Below, one piece after another: positions 8,958-17,731 of a stretch of DNA of 56,232 bases. Origin of the DNA: Candidatus Thalassarchaeaceae archaeon (lineage in GTDB: Archaea > Thermoplasmatota > Poseidoniia > Poseidoniales > Thalassarchaeaceae). The notes below the pieces were generated by a model. The model had not been told where the DNA came from, ran no database searches, and saw nothing but the letters and a program-made list of their open reading frames with translations. The stretch lies in NCBI GenBank assembly GCA_030745885.1, contig JASLNR010000022.1:1-56232 (forward strand), given 5' to 3'. Position 1 is the stretch's first letter. Each line of letters starts with the position of its first letter. The translations under genes and the position numbers were made by a program.

Positions 8958-8997
8958 TCGGGCAGCCCCGATTGGCTTGCCGGATGCGTCATAGCCC

Positions 8998-9002
8998 TTA
9001 TG
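8998..9002 (+). promoter_or_regulatory. TATA-like element of rpoK
   Basis: A TTATG core in CCCTTATGTGG is centred 28 bases before the rpoK ATG. This matches an archaeal TATA box for a transcript that starts at or very near the start codon. The call is made from position and composition only. Confidence 0.4.
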
Positions 9003-9027
9003 TGGGGGTCTCCGGTGGCCGGCCCCG

Positions 9028-9288
9028 ATGGTTGAGCCCGCACGGCCTCACACTCGCTTCGAGAAGGCCAGAATCATCGGGGCTAGGGCTCTTCAGATTA
9101 GCATGGGGGCCCCCCTGTTCGTCTCCGAGGACGAGCTCCGGGAGAAGTTCAGCGAGGAGTTGATTCAACTGTACGGTGTGGACGATGCCAAGGAGAAGGT
9201 CGTCCTAGATCCCATGAAGATAGCTACCTTGGAGTACGAACAGAATAGGATCCCAATAGACATCGATCCTCACATCAAGGAAGAGTGA
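9028..9288 (+). CDS. rpoK: DNA-directed RNA polymerase subunit K (Rpo6)
   Basis: RpoK is the archaeal counterpart of eukaryotic Rpb6 and bacterial omega; it clamps and stabilises the largest RNA polymerase subunits. The 86-residue protein carries the diagnostic [21 protein letters not shown] segment in the middle and the conserved [17 protein letters not shown] near the C terminus. Its ATG lies 28 bases after a TATA-like TTATG. The usual archaeal neighbours (rpoN, eno, rpsB) are absent; here it lies between a thiolase and ctaA, with 26 bases to ctaA, so it may be co-transcribed with the heme genes. Confidence 0.95.
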   Translation: MVEPARPHTRFEKARIIGARALQISMGAPLFVSEDELREKFSEELIQLYGVDDAKEKVVLDPMKIATLEYEQNRIPIDIDPHIKEE

Positions 9289-9314
9289 AGGGTGCTAACC
9301 CCTGACAGGGTATC

Positions 9315-10367
9315 ATGAGCTTGCTAGACACAGTGGATGCCAAGAGGCTCACTGCTGGATTGGTAGGCGTAACCCTCCTAGTAATAGTCCTCGGAGGGGT
9401 GATTCGAATCTATGATGCTGGCGAGTCGTGCCCCGACTGGCCTACCTGCTTCGGCACTTGGGGCTTCAATGTGTCCGAGGCGGATCAACAGGCATGGTAT
9501 GAGGCGAACCCAGATGAGTTCGACTCGCGGGGACCCAGCCATCGCTACACGAGTTTTCAGATATTCACAGAATGGTCTCACAGGCTAATCGCAGGCTTCG
9601 TACTCGGACCCCTAGTTCTCGTCAACTGGTGGCTAATAAGACAGGATGATGATTTTGGCTCGGAGGTCAGGCTGGCCTCGACTGTCTCGGTAGCACTGAT
9701 TGTCTGGCAAGGAGCAGTTGGTTGGTTGACTGTGAGGATGGACAACGAGCACTGGAGCGTCGCCCTACATCTCGGATCAGCCCTAGCATTCGCTCTAAGT
9801 CTCATTTGGATATGGCTAGCTGTATCGAAGGGCCGCGAGGGTAGCCCGGAGTGGATTGATTTCGATCCCGCTATAGCCTCCCAGTGGGGAGGTCGGCTCG
9901 CTTGGCTGTCCGTGGGCGCCTTCGTAACGCTATTCTCTGGAACTTTCGTCTCGACGACTCCCGGAGCAAACTTCGGTTGTGGTGTCAATGGGATGCCAGA
10001 ATCATGGCCACTGTGCAATGGGGGGCTCGTCGACTCGGTGGAGGATGTCATCGCCCAATCTCAGATTATACACAGGTGGCTGGTCGTCATCGTCGAAATA
10101 GGCCTAATTGCAGCCTCATACGCAATCTGGAAGCAAGTAGGGGACGAGGGGCCTGGCAACGTACTGAGGAATTGGATTTGGATCGCGACCGGTCTGTTCA
10201 TCGCAAACCAGCTGGTGGGAGGACTATATATCCTGTCTTGGGACATGGAGGACGGCTACATGGAGATCCTCTCTCTGATTCACCTACTGCTGGCCTCGCT
10301 GACCTTCCTTACGCTCGCCATCGCTTGGTTCGGCTCCACTATGGCCGTTGACAGGAGAGGTTCCTGA
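9315..10367 (+). CDS. ctaA: heme A synthase (COX15/CtaA)
   Basis: CtaA is a membrane heme-containing enzyme that oxidises the C8 methyl of heme O to give heme A for aa3-type cytochrome oxidases. The 350-residue protein has about eight membrane segments and opens with VTLLVIVLGGVIRIYDAGESCPDWPTC, where the Cys pair matches the extracytoplasmic loop of CtaA proteins. A second pair occurs in FGCGVNGMPESWPLC. Histidines in WSHRLIAG, ALHLGSALA, IIHRW and LIHLLLA are candidate heme ligands. The stop overlaps the ctaB ATG by one base (TGATG), so the two enzymes of the pathway are translationally coupled. Confidence 0.93.
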   Translation: MSLLDTVDAKRLTAGLVGVTLLVIVLGGVIRIYDAGESCPDWPTCFGTWGFNVSEADQQAWYEANPDEFDSRGPSHRYTSFQIFTEWSHRLIAGFVLGPLVLVNWWLIRQDDDFGSEVRLASTVSVALIVWQGAVGWLTVRMDNEHWSVALHLGSALAFALSLIWIWLAVSKGREGSPEWIDFDPAIASQWGGRLAWLSVGAFVTLFSGTFVSTTPGANFGCGVNGMPESWPLCNGGLVDSVEDVIAQSQIIHRWLVVIVEIGLIAASYAIWKQVGDEGPGNVLRNWIWIATGLFIANQLVGGLYILSWDMEDGYMEILSLIHLLLASLTFLTLAIAWFGSTMAVDRRGS

Positions 10368-11404
10368 TGAGCCCGCTGAGGCCTTTCTACGAACTGACCA
10401 AGCCCAGGGTGGTGATCCTACTCCAAATCACTGCACTCTGTGCCGTACTGGTACACGATCTGCTGGACTCCGGGTTGAGCACGCGCTCTGCCGAGACCAT
10501 GCTGATTGTTCTGGTCGGAGGCTATCTGAGCGCTGGAGGGGCCAACGCGATCAACATGTGGTACGATCGAGACATCGACCCTAAGATGTCTCGAACTGCC
10601 AATAGGCCGATTCCCTCCGGTGATGTATCAGCAAACGCGGCACTGGTTTTCGGAATCGCCCTGTCTGTACTTGGGGTGGCGTGGTTCGCCCTCCTAGCGA
10701 ATCAAGTAGCCGCCTTCTGGTCGGCCTTCAGCATCCTGTACTACGTTTTCGTATACAGCATCTGGCTGAAGCGCAGTACACCGCAGAACATAGTTTTCGG
10801 TGGCATAGCTGGCTCGACACCGCCCGTAATAGGATGGGCGGCAGCCGTGGAGGGATTGCAAATTTCCACCGATTCGGCTCAATCGATGCTCGTTTCTGTG
10901 TTCGACTTCGGCAGCCTGATGCCTTGGTTCATGTTCATCCTAATCTTCCTGTGGACCCCCCCTCACTTCTGGGCGTTGGCGCTGTACCGTTCCAAGGAAT
11001 ATGAGGACGTCGGTGTCCCTATGATGCCCAATGTGAAGGGGGCAGAGCGGACAATCATGGAGATGAAGGTGTACGCAGTTATGCTAGTGGCGCTATCAGT
11101 CGCTGCGCCTATTAGCTACGGCGATTTGAATGATGGCGACAGCATCTACCACATTCTAGGATGGACCACAGTAGGACTGAGCATCTGGTATGCCTCCACC
11201 GTGTGGAGGATCGACCTAAGTGAGCAACCGGATCACACTGGAAGGATCCCGAGTGCGGCTCGCTCCTTCTTTGTCTCAATTCTCTACCTAGCTATGATGT
11301 TCGTCGTGCTCGTCACAGCGAGCTTCGGCATTGAGGGTGCATTCGTAGGTGCCCTACTGGCACTGGTGGCCATAGCTCGAAGCGAGGCTCGGTCGACATC
11401 CTAG
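10367..11404 (+). CDS. ctaB: protoheme IX farnesyltransferase (heme O synthase)
   Basis: CtaB attaches a farnesyl (or longer) chain to heme B to make heme O, the substrate of the CtaA encoded just upstream. The 345-residue, polytopic UbiA-family protein has the first prenyl-diphosphate-binding motif NMWYDRDIDPKMSRTANRP, the conserved YSIWLKRSTPQNIVFGGIAGS segment and the second Asp-containing region around YRSKEYEDVGVPMMP. It overlaps ctaA by one base. Its stop is followed 62 bases later by the isopropylmalate/homocitrate synthase-like gene. The pair implies that this organism builds heme A or O-type terminal oxidases and respires oxygen. Confidence 0.94.
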   Translation: MSPLRPFYELTKPRVVILLQITALCAVLVHDLLDSGLSTRSAETMLIVLVGGYLSAGGANAINMWYDRDIDPKMSRTANRPIPSGDVSANAALVFGIALSVLGVAWFALLANQVAAFWSAFSILYYVFVYSIWLKRSTPQNIVFGGIAGSTPPVIGWAAAVEGLQISTDSAQSMLVSVFDFGSLMPWFMFILIFLWTPPHFWALALYRSKEYEDVGVPMMPNVKGAERTIMEMKVYAVMLVALSVAAPISYGDLNDGDSIYHILGWTTVGLSIWYASTVWRIDLSEQPDHTGRIPSAARSFFVSILYLAMMFVVLVTASFGIEGAFVGALLALVAIARSEARSTS

Positions 11405-11466
11405 TGTCCCGATGGTTTCAAACACGGAGCAAACCATGGCGCTGCGTAGTTAAGCGAGGCGGGGCA

Positions 11467-12729
11467 ATGGATGAGCGGGATCTGATATACGACTGGAACG
11501 TGATTGATTACCAAATCGATCGCGATGAGGCCAATCACCCGCACGAACTCTGGTTCGATGATGAGACTCTGCGTGATGGGCTCCAGAGCCCCAGTGCTCG
11601 GAATCCTTCCATCGAACAGAAGATCGAGCTCATCGACTATATGGAGCGTCTCGGCATACAGAAGGTCGACCTCGGCCTTCCGGGAGCTGGGGAGTTCCAC
11701 GTGGGCCACATCGATGCCATGCTCGGGCACATGGGCGAGAACGAATACCAGATTAGGCCCGGATGTGCCGTTCGAACCGTAGTCACCGACATCGAACCGC
11801 TCGTCGACCTGCAAGCCAAGCACGAGCGGCAGATACAGGCTAGCGCGTTTCTGGGAACAAGCCCAATCAGGCAGTTCGCAGAAGGCTGGACTATGGAGCG
11901 GATCCTCTCTACTGCAGAAGCCGCTGTGACCTTCGCTGTTGACAACGACATCCCGGTAATGTTCGTCACCGAAGACACGACTAGGAGCAAGCCGGAGGAA
12001 ATCAAGGAAGTATACTCCCGCGCAATTGAGCTTGGGGCCGACAGGATCTGCGTCTGCGACACCTGTGGTCACGTCACCCCTAACGGAGTGCGCAAGCTAA
12101 TTGGCTTCATCCAAGACGAGGTCGTTCCCGATGCCGGTGTGAAGCGCAGGGACATCGAGATCAACTGGCACGGCCATCAGGACCGCGGGCTCGGAGTAGC
12201 CAACAACCTCGCAGCGTACGAGGCCGGTGCTGATGTCATCCACGGAACCGCATTGGGAGTCGGGGAGAGAGCGGGCAACGCTCCACTCGACCAAACTCTG
12301 GTCAATCTCAGCCTAATGGGAATCGTCAACAACGACCTGACTTCCCTGAACGAGTATATGCTCAAGGCGCACGAGTACATCGAAGTCGCTCTGCCTCACA
12401 ACTACCCCGTATTTGGGGAAGATGCATTCGAAACCGGAACCGGGGTGCATGCCTCGGCTGTGATTAAGGCGATGAAAAAGGGCGACGACTGGTTGGCCGA
12501 TCGAGTCTACTCAGGGGTGCCAGCTGGTGATTTCGGTCTACAGCAGGTAATCAGGATAGGCCATATGAGTGGGCGTTCTAACGTGCTGCACTGGCTCGAG
12601 AATAATGGATATGAGGCCGACGACGAACTAGTCGCTCACATGTTCGAAGTCGCTAAGAGCCAGAGGCGAATGATGACGGACGAAGAGGTCCACTCAGCGA
12701 TTGCGGGATTCAGGGGCTCGGCATCCTGA
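11467..12729 (+). CDS. 2-isopropylmalate synthase / homocitrate synthase family (DRE-TIM) enzyme
   Basis: This is a DRE-TIM metallolyase that condenses acetyl-CoA with a 2-oxo acid. The metal and substrate motif DDETLRDGLQSP comes near residue 35, VCDTCGHVTPNGV in the middle, INWHGHQDRGLGVAN with the two metal-binding His, and HGTALGVGERAGNAPLDQ. The C-terminal part ETGTGVHASAVIKAMK and IGHMSGRSN resembles homocitrate and isopropylmalate synthases. The protein is 420 residues and lacks the LeuA allosteric domain. The ATG at 11467 is preferred over a TTG/GTG-rich extension back to 11404. Whether it makes 2-isopropylmalate, homocitrate or a related acid cannot be settled; no other leucine or lysine genes are adjacent. 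Confidence 0.82.
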   Translation: MDERDLIYDWNVIDYQIDRDEANHPHELWFDDETLRDGLQSPSARNPSIEQKIELIDYMERLGIQKVDLGLPGAGEFHVGHIDAMLGHMGENEYQIRPGCAVRTVVTDIEPLVDLQAKHERQIQASAFLGTSPIRQFAEGWTMERILSTAEAAVTFAVDNDIPVMFVTEDTTRSKPEEIKEVYSRAIELGADRICVCDTCGHVTPNGVRKLIGFIQDEVVPDAGVKRRDIEINWHGHQDRGLGVANNLAAYEAGADVIHGTALGVGERAGNAPLDQTLVNLSLMGIVNNDLTSLNEYMLKAHEYIEVALPHNYPVFGEDAFETGTGVHASAVIKAMKKGDDWLADRVYSGVPAGDFGLQQVIRIGHMSGRSNVLHWLENNGYEADDELVAHMFEVAKSQRRMMTDEEVHSAIAGFRGSAS

Positions 12730-12753
12730 AGGTACACAGTTATACAGCGGCAA

Positions 12754-13731
12754 ATGCCTCGTATGTCCATGAGGAGGCTAAGCATTGCAGCCATTTCAGC
12801 TCTCATTCTGCTGGCCCTAGTCGCAGCGCCAACACAGGCTCAAGAAGAAACTGAGGAAGAAGGGAATGTCATCATAGACGTCATCCTTCCGTTATCCCTC
12901 GCTTTCATCATGTTCTCACTGGGAGTTGGGCTGACTACCGAGGACTTCTCACTGGTGATTCGCGAACCCAAGGCATTCGGAATCGGATTGGCAAACCAGA
13001 TGGTGGTGCTTCCGATAATGGGCTTTTTAATCGCCTCCGCTGCTAATCTAGAAGGGGAGCTGGCTGTTGGAATGATGATTCTAGCTTGCTGCCCGGGAGG
13101 GGTGACATCGAACATCTTGACAAAACTAGCAAAGGGTGACACGGCCCTCTCAATCTCATACACTGCCGTGGTATCGGTTGCGACGGTGATAACCCTGCCA
13201 GTAATCGTGGGTTTTTCCATGGATCACTTCATGGGAGAGGCTGCTCCCGAGATTGACATTCTAGGACTTGGGATTACCATGTTCCTTCTCACCACAATGC
13301 CCGTGCTGGTAGGGATGGCCGTCCGTCACTATAGCCCGACCAAAGCGGACAGCGTTGAGGGGGGAGTTAACTTAGTCGCTGCGGTCTTGTTCGTGATCAT
13401 CATACTTGCCGCCATTGCGAGTGAGTGGGACACCCTGATGGATAACATCGGAACGCTTGGTCCAGCGGTCATCGCCCTCAACTTTCTAATGCTTTCAATC
13501 GGCTACCAGAGCGCCAAGCTGCTCGACCTCGAAATTATCAGGGCCACCACGGTGTCGATTGAGAGCGGTATTCAGAACGCGACTGTCGGAATTACCGTTG
13601 GAGGGTTGATCCTGGCTGCCCCAGACGGGGGGCTTTCGACCCTGAGCCTGCCATCAGGAGTCTATGGCGTGCTGATGTACCTAGTCATAGCACCCTTGAT
13701 TTACTGGAGGATCAATTCGAACGAGACCTAG
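12754..13731 (+). CDS. bile acid:sodium symporter (BASS) family transporter
   Basis: The 325-residue polytopic protein belongs to the BASS/SBF family, which carries organic anions (bile acids in animals, pyruvate, 2-oxo acids or pantothenate in microbes and plastids) with sodium. An N-terminal hydrophobic segment ending at QAQEE looks like a signal peptide. It is followed by the conserved opening LPLSLAFIMFSLGVGLTTEDF, the discontinuous-helix motif CCPGGVTSNILTKLAKGDTALS and a second conserved ESGIQNATVG, both forming the sodium sites. About nine to ten helices can be counted. It lies 24 bases after the DRE-TIM synthase in the same direction, so a 2-oxo acid or related substrate is a reasonable guess only. 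Confidence 0.85.
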   Translation: MPRMSMRRLSIAAISALILLALVAAPTQAQEETEEEGNVIIDVILPLSLAFIMFSLGVGLTTEDFSLVIREPKAFGIGLANQMVVLPIMGFLIASAANLEGELAVGMMILACCPGGVTSNILTKLAKGDTALSISYTAVVSVATVITLPVIVGFSMDHFMGEAAPEIDILGLGITMFLLTTMPVLVGMAVRHYSPTKADSVEGGVNLVAAVLFVIIILAAIASEWDTLMDNIGTLGPAVIALNFLMLSIGYQSAKLLDLEIIRATTVSIESGIQNATVGITVGGLILAAPDGGLSTLSLPSGVYGVLMYLVIAPLIYWRINSNET

Positions 13732-13801
13732 TGCTGGACAACTATAACTCGGCTAACAATTGGGACGAATGGCTAAAGCCTGATGGTGTTCGAGTTCACT
13801 C

Positions 13802-16800
13802 ATGCGCAACGCTCTGATTGTGCTGACGCTGCTACTTCTTGCCCCCGTGGGTACCTCCTTTGCCGAAGTTCCGGAGGAAGATGCCGGGGAGTTCGAGAAG
13901 GAGGAGGTGATGCTGACTTACTCCCGAGCAGTGCAACTGGCTTTCGCCCGTGTCTCGGACATCGATAACTACGACAGTGCCGAACTATCGGAGGCGCACT
14001 CGTGGCTCGTTGTGACGGGGATTCCCGAGGAGGAGCACGTGGGGACCCTTGGCTCTCCCGACGAAACCGAGAAGACCCCCGTTCTCAGAGGCGCCTACAT
14101 CTGGACTTACACGGATCCCAAGGATGCCCTAGAGAGCCTCAGGGCATCGCTCGATTCCGGTGAGATAGAGTCGTTCTCCCCACTACTGGAGAAATTGCAG
14201 TCCCCCAGATTCACACCGAACGATCCGGAATTCGATGAACAATGGCACCTGAACAACTCCGGACAGACTAGCGGCGGCGTTGTTGGAGAAGACGCCAACG
14301 TGACGGGAGCCTGGGAGAAATACAACGGCAATGGAGTTGTCATCAGCGTGGTGGACGACGGGCTGAAGTGGAATCACTCCGATATTCAGCCGCATTACTC
14401 TTCGGCCCACTCCTATGATTGGTGCAACGATGACGGGGATCCCTCGCCTTGGGGTTTCAATGGCCACGGCACCTCTGTCGCTGGTGTCGCCGGTGCTGTG
14501 GGAAACAACTCCATCTACGTTACTGGGGCGGCATTCGGGGCTACCATAGCCGGATCCACGCTGATTGCCTGCGGCTTAGATGACAGTCTGGAGTCCGATG
14601 CACTGGGCTATCACAACGACGACATAGACATCTACACCAACTCATGGGGGCCCTATGACGATGGGATGACTCTGGAGGCTCCCGGCCCGCTCACCATAGC
14701 GACCATTGAGGACTCTGCCTACAACGGTAGGTCGGGTCTCGGCAACATCTACACATGGGCAGCCGGGAATGGTCTGATGGCTGAGGATAATTCCAACTAC
14801 GACGGGTATGCAAACAACCGGTTTGCAATCGCTGTAACAGCGATAACCCACATGGGCCAGCAATCATGGTATGCCGAACCAGGGGCCAATATCCTTGTTG
14901 CATCGCACTCGGATGGCGATGGAGAGGGAATCACCACCACCGACATGAGCGGGGGGACTACCGACGGCTTCGGAGGAACCTCCAGCGCTACCCCCCTAGT
15001 GGCTGGGGTCATCGCCCTAATGTTAGAGGCGAACGAGAATCTAACCTGGAGGGACGTGCAACACATCCTCGTCAGGAGCGCTCGGATGATGGATGTCAAT
15101 GATAGCTCTTGGGAAATGAACGGGGCGGGGCACATGGTCTCCCACAAGTACGGATTCGGAGCAGCGGATGCGGGTGCTGCTGTCTTATTGGCTGAGAACT
15201 GGACCAGCAGCGGCCAAGAGTCGAATGCCAGTTTTGGGCCCTTTGTCGAGAGTGCTGAAATTCCGGATGGGTCAGATGGTTGGACCGAGTTCGATGTCGA
15301 AATCCCCGTGAACTTGCAACTGGAGTCGATCGATATCGTAGTGGATATCAGTCATCCCAATCGAGGTGACCTCGACATCGTCCTTCGGTCACCATCAGGC
15401 AAAGAGTCATGGCTTGCCGAAGAACACTCTGACCCTTCTAATGATTACTCGAACTGGATGTTCGGTACAGTGCACCACTGGGACGAGCCTTCTATTGGAA
15501 ATTGGACTCTCAAGATCAGGGACTCTGTGGGCTCTAACAGCGGCACTCTGAACTACTGGGAGATGATAATCCACGGTGTGGGAAACATCTCTGACTTCGA
15601 CGGTGACGGATGGCCGGATTACAACGACGAGGACGATGACAACGACGGCTGGTCCGACCTCGACGAGGAATCATGTGGCACGGACCCGTTCGACTCGGGT
15701 TCCCTCCCATCGGACAACGACTTGGATGGGATTTGCGACGAAGTGGACGGTGACGACGATGACGATGGATTCGAGGATATCGAAGAGATTGCTTGCAATA
15801 CGGACCCCCTGAACGCAAGCTCCTCACCAATTGACTCTGATTCGGACGGAACGTGCGATTTTGTCGACGAGGACGATGACAACGATGGGCTATCAGACTA
15901 TAACGAGACCGAGGTCCATGGCACAGACCCGTTCAACAATGACACTGACGGAGACGGACTGAGCGACTATGATGAGATCGTCACATATGGGACCAAGGCC
16001 GATCAGGCAGATACGGACCAGGACGGCTTGAGTGACTACGATGAGGTGACCAATCACGGGACCGACCCACTGAGTTCTGATTCGGATGGAGACGGACTTA
16101 GTGATTCCGACGAGTTGCAGATATGGTTCTCGGACCCGCTCACCTTCGACCCGGACAGCGATCTGGACTCGTATTACCACTTCCAGGACTGCGATGACGA
16201 CGACCCTGCTGTTTTCCCCGGGAGCACCGAGATCCTCAATGGCATCGATGACGACTGTGATGGCCTCAGCGACGAGGGCTTCAACGACACAGACGCCGAT
16301 GGAGACGGCCTGTCCGACTGGTCCGAATACCACGTCCATGGGACTAATAGCACCAATGCCGACACCGATGGCGACAACCTGAACGACTCGCTAGAGGTAG
16401 GGGAATTGGGCACCGACCCGCTTTCGGCGGACGCCGACACTGACCTAGACGGGTACTACTGGTTCGAGGACTGTGCCGATGAGAATCCAAACCGCGCGCC
16501 TAATCTTCCTGAGTCCTTGGATGGCATCGATAACGATTGTGACTACCTTGTCGACGAGGACTTCTGGTCGATTGACAGTGATCTCGATGGGCTCACCGAC
16601 TACGAGGAGTTCCACAACTACTCCACCGACCCCTATGACGGGGACTCCGATGACGACGGTCTTCCGGACGGGATCGAGGTGAATGACTTCGATTCGGATC
16701 CACTCGGTTCAGACAAAGACCTCGATGCAGACGGGTGGTATGATTTCCAAGATTGCGATGACGACGATTTCGAGCGGGCTCCAGACAAGCCCGAGTCCCT

Positions 16801-17731
16801 TGATGGTAAAGACAACGACTGCGATGACGAAATCGACGAGGACTTCAGGGGCATTGATACCGATGGAGACCTGATCTCTGACTATGACGAGTATCACAAT
16901 CACTCCACCAACCCCGAATTGATGGATTCGGACCAAGATGGACTCGATGACGGGACCGAGTTGCTAGTGAAGATGTCAGACCCACTATCCTTTGACTATG
17001 ACCGGGACCAGGACGGCTTCCACGGGTTCGAAGATTGCGACGATCAGACAGGGAGCACCAATCCGGGGGCGGACGAGCTTTGGAACGGCATAGATGATGA
17101 TTGCGACGAACTCGTCGACGAGGACCTTGACAGATTGTCCATCCTGAGGACTAGTCCCCCCTTCACCGAGGAAGCAGTTTGGGACTCTGCTAACGAGTCG
17201 CTAGAAATCACAATCTCGGGAATCTCTTGGAACGTGGACAAGTCGATTACATGGATGTTCGAGGATTTTTCCCTTGCTTCGAACGTCAGTTCGGATGGAA
17301 TGCAACTAATCCTGCCCCCTATCGATTGCAATCAGCCCATCACCGACCTAGAGGTACAACTCTGCTCCGAAGGCAATGCGCAACAAACTGTAACGGTCAG
17401 GATTTCCGACTCCGGAGAGGACACAGAGATAGTGTGGGAAATCGCCGTGAGGGTGTGGTTCGAGCCGTCGACATCCTCTGGTGGCCTTGTTGGCTCCTTG
17501 TTCCAAGCTGCAGGCGTAGTGGGGCTGGTCATATTGGTGGTCGGAATCACAGCGGGAGGCGCTATCGCAGGGATGAGGGTTGCTCACAACAGAAAGCTGC
17601 AGGATGCCCTCGAGGCCTATGGGGTCACTCCTGACCGACTTGCTGTAAGTCCGGAGAACAGGGGGCTCAACCTCCCATCTGCCCCTGAAATCCCTGGCAT
17701 CTCGAGCGATGATGGAGTTGACGAGGGCTAA
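13802..17731 (+). CDS. secreted, membrane-anchored subtilisin-like protease with P domain and calcium-motif repeats
   Basis: This 1309-residue surface protease should degrade proteins outside the cell. It begins with a signal peptide (residues 1-22), then a propeptide-like region and an S8 domain with a full triad: D185 in SVVDDG, H222 in NGHGTSVAG and S394 in GTSSATP, plus AAGNG for the oxyanion hole. A proprotein-convertase P domain follows at about 478-596. Residues 600-1120 are thrombospondin type-3-like DxDxDGLSD repeats alternating with four MopE-type metal-binding motifs (DCDDD...NGIDDDCDG) near 796, 889, 985 and 1079. A C-terminal helix at about 1235-1265 and a cytoplasmic tail anchor it. 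Its last four bases overlap the convergent zinc hydrolase gene. Multiple Asp-rich loops imply calcium-dependent stability. Confidence 0.93.
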   Translation: MRNALIVLTLLLLAPVGTSFAEVPEEDAGEFEKEEVMLTYSRAVQLAFARVSDIDNYDSAELSEAHSWLVVTGIPEEEHVGTLGSPDETEKTPVLRGAYIWTYTDPKDALESLRASLDSGEIESFSPLLEKLQSPRFTPNDPEFDEQWHLNNSGQTSGGVVGEDANVTGAWEKYNGNGVVISVVDDGLKWNHSDIQPHYSSAHSYDWCNDDGDPSPWGFNGHGTSVAGVAGAVGNNSIYVTGAAFGATIAGSTLIACGLDDSLESDALGYHNDDIDIYTNSWGPYDDGMTLEAPGPLTIATIEDSAYNGRSGLGNIYTWAAGNGLMAEDNSNYDGYANNRFAIAVTAITHMGQQSWYAEPGANILVASHSDGDGEGITTTDMSGGTTDGFGGTSSATPLVAGVIALMLEANENLTWRDVQHILVRSARMMDVNDSSWEMNGAGHMVSHKYGFGAADAGAAVLLAENWTSSGQESNASFGPFVESAEIPDGSDGWTEFDVEIPVNLQLESIDIVVDISHPNRGDLDIVLRSPSGKESWLAEEHSDPSNDYSNWMFGTVHHWDEPSIGNWTLKIRDSVGSNSGTLNYWEMIIHGVGNISDFDGDGWPDYNDEDDDNDGWSDLDEESCGTDPFDSGSLPSDNDLDGICDEVDGDDDDDGFEDIEEIACNTDPLNASSSPIDSDSDGTCDFVDEDDDNDGLSDYNETEVHGTDPFNNDTDGDGLSDYDEIVTYGTKADQADTDQDGLSDYDEVTNHGTDPLSSDSDGDGLSDSDELQIWFSDPLTFDPDSDLDSYYHFQDCDDDDPAVFPGSTEILNGIDDDCDGLSDEGFNDTDADGDGLSDWSEYHVHGTNSTNADTDGDNLNDSLEVGELGTDPLSADADTDLDGYYWFEDCADENPNRAPNLPESLDGIDNDCDYLVDEDFWSIDSDLDGLTDYEEFHNYSTDPYDGDSDDDGLPDGIEVNDFDSDPLGSDKDLDADGWYDFQDCDDDDFERAPDKPESLDGKDNDCDDEIDEDFRGIDTDGDLISDYDEYHNHSTNPELMDSDQDGLDDGTELLVKMSDPLSFDYDRDQDGFHGFEDCDDQTGSTNPGADELWNGIDDDCDELVDEDLDRLSILRTSPPFTEEAVWDSANESLEITISGISWNVDKSITWMFEDFSLASNVSSDGMQLILPPIDCNQPITDLEVQLCSEGNAQQTVTVRISDSGEDTEIVWEIAVRVWFEPSTSSGGLVGSLFQAAGVVGLVILVVGITAGGAIAGMRVAHNRKLQDALEAYGVTPDRLAVSPENRGLNLPSAPEIPGISSDDGVDEG

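Noticed and set aside
15600..17130. Possible CRISPR-like or satellite repeat
   Set aside because: The periodic DNA is explained by protein-level calcium-binding repeats in the subtilase; units are degenerate and have no spacer structure.
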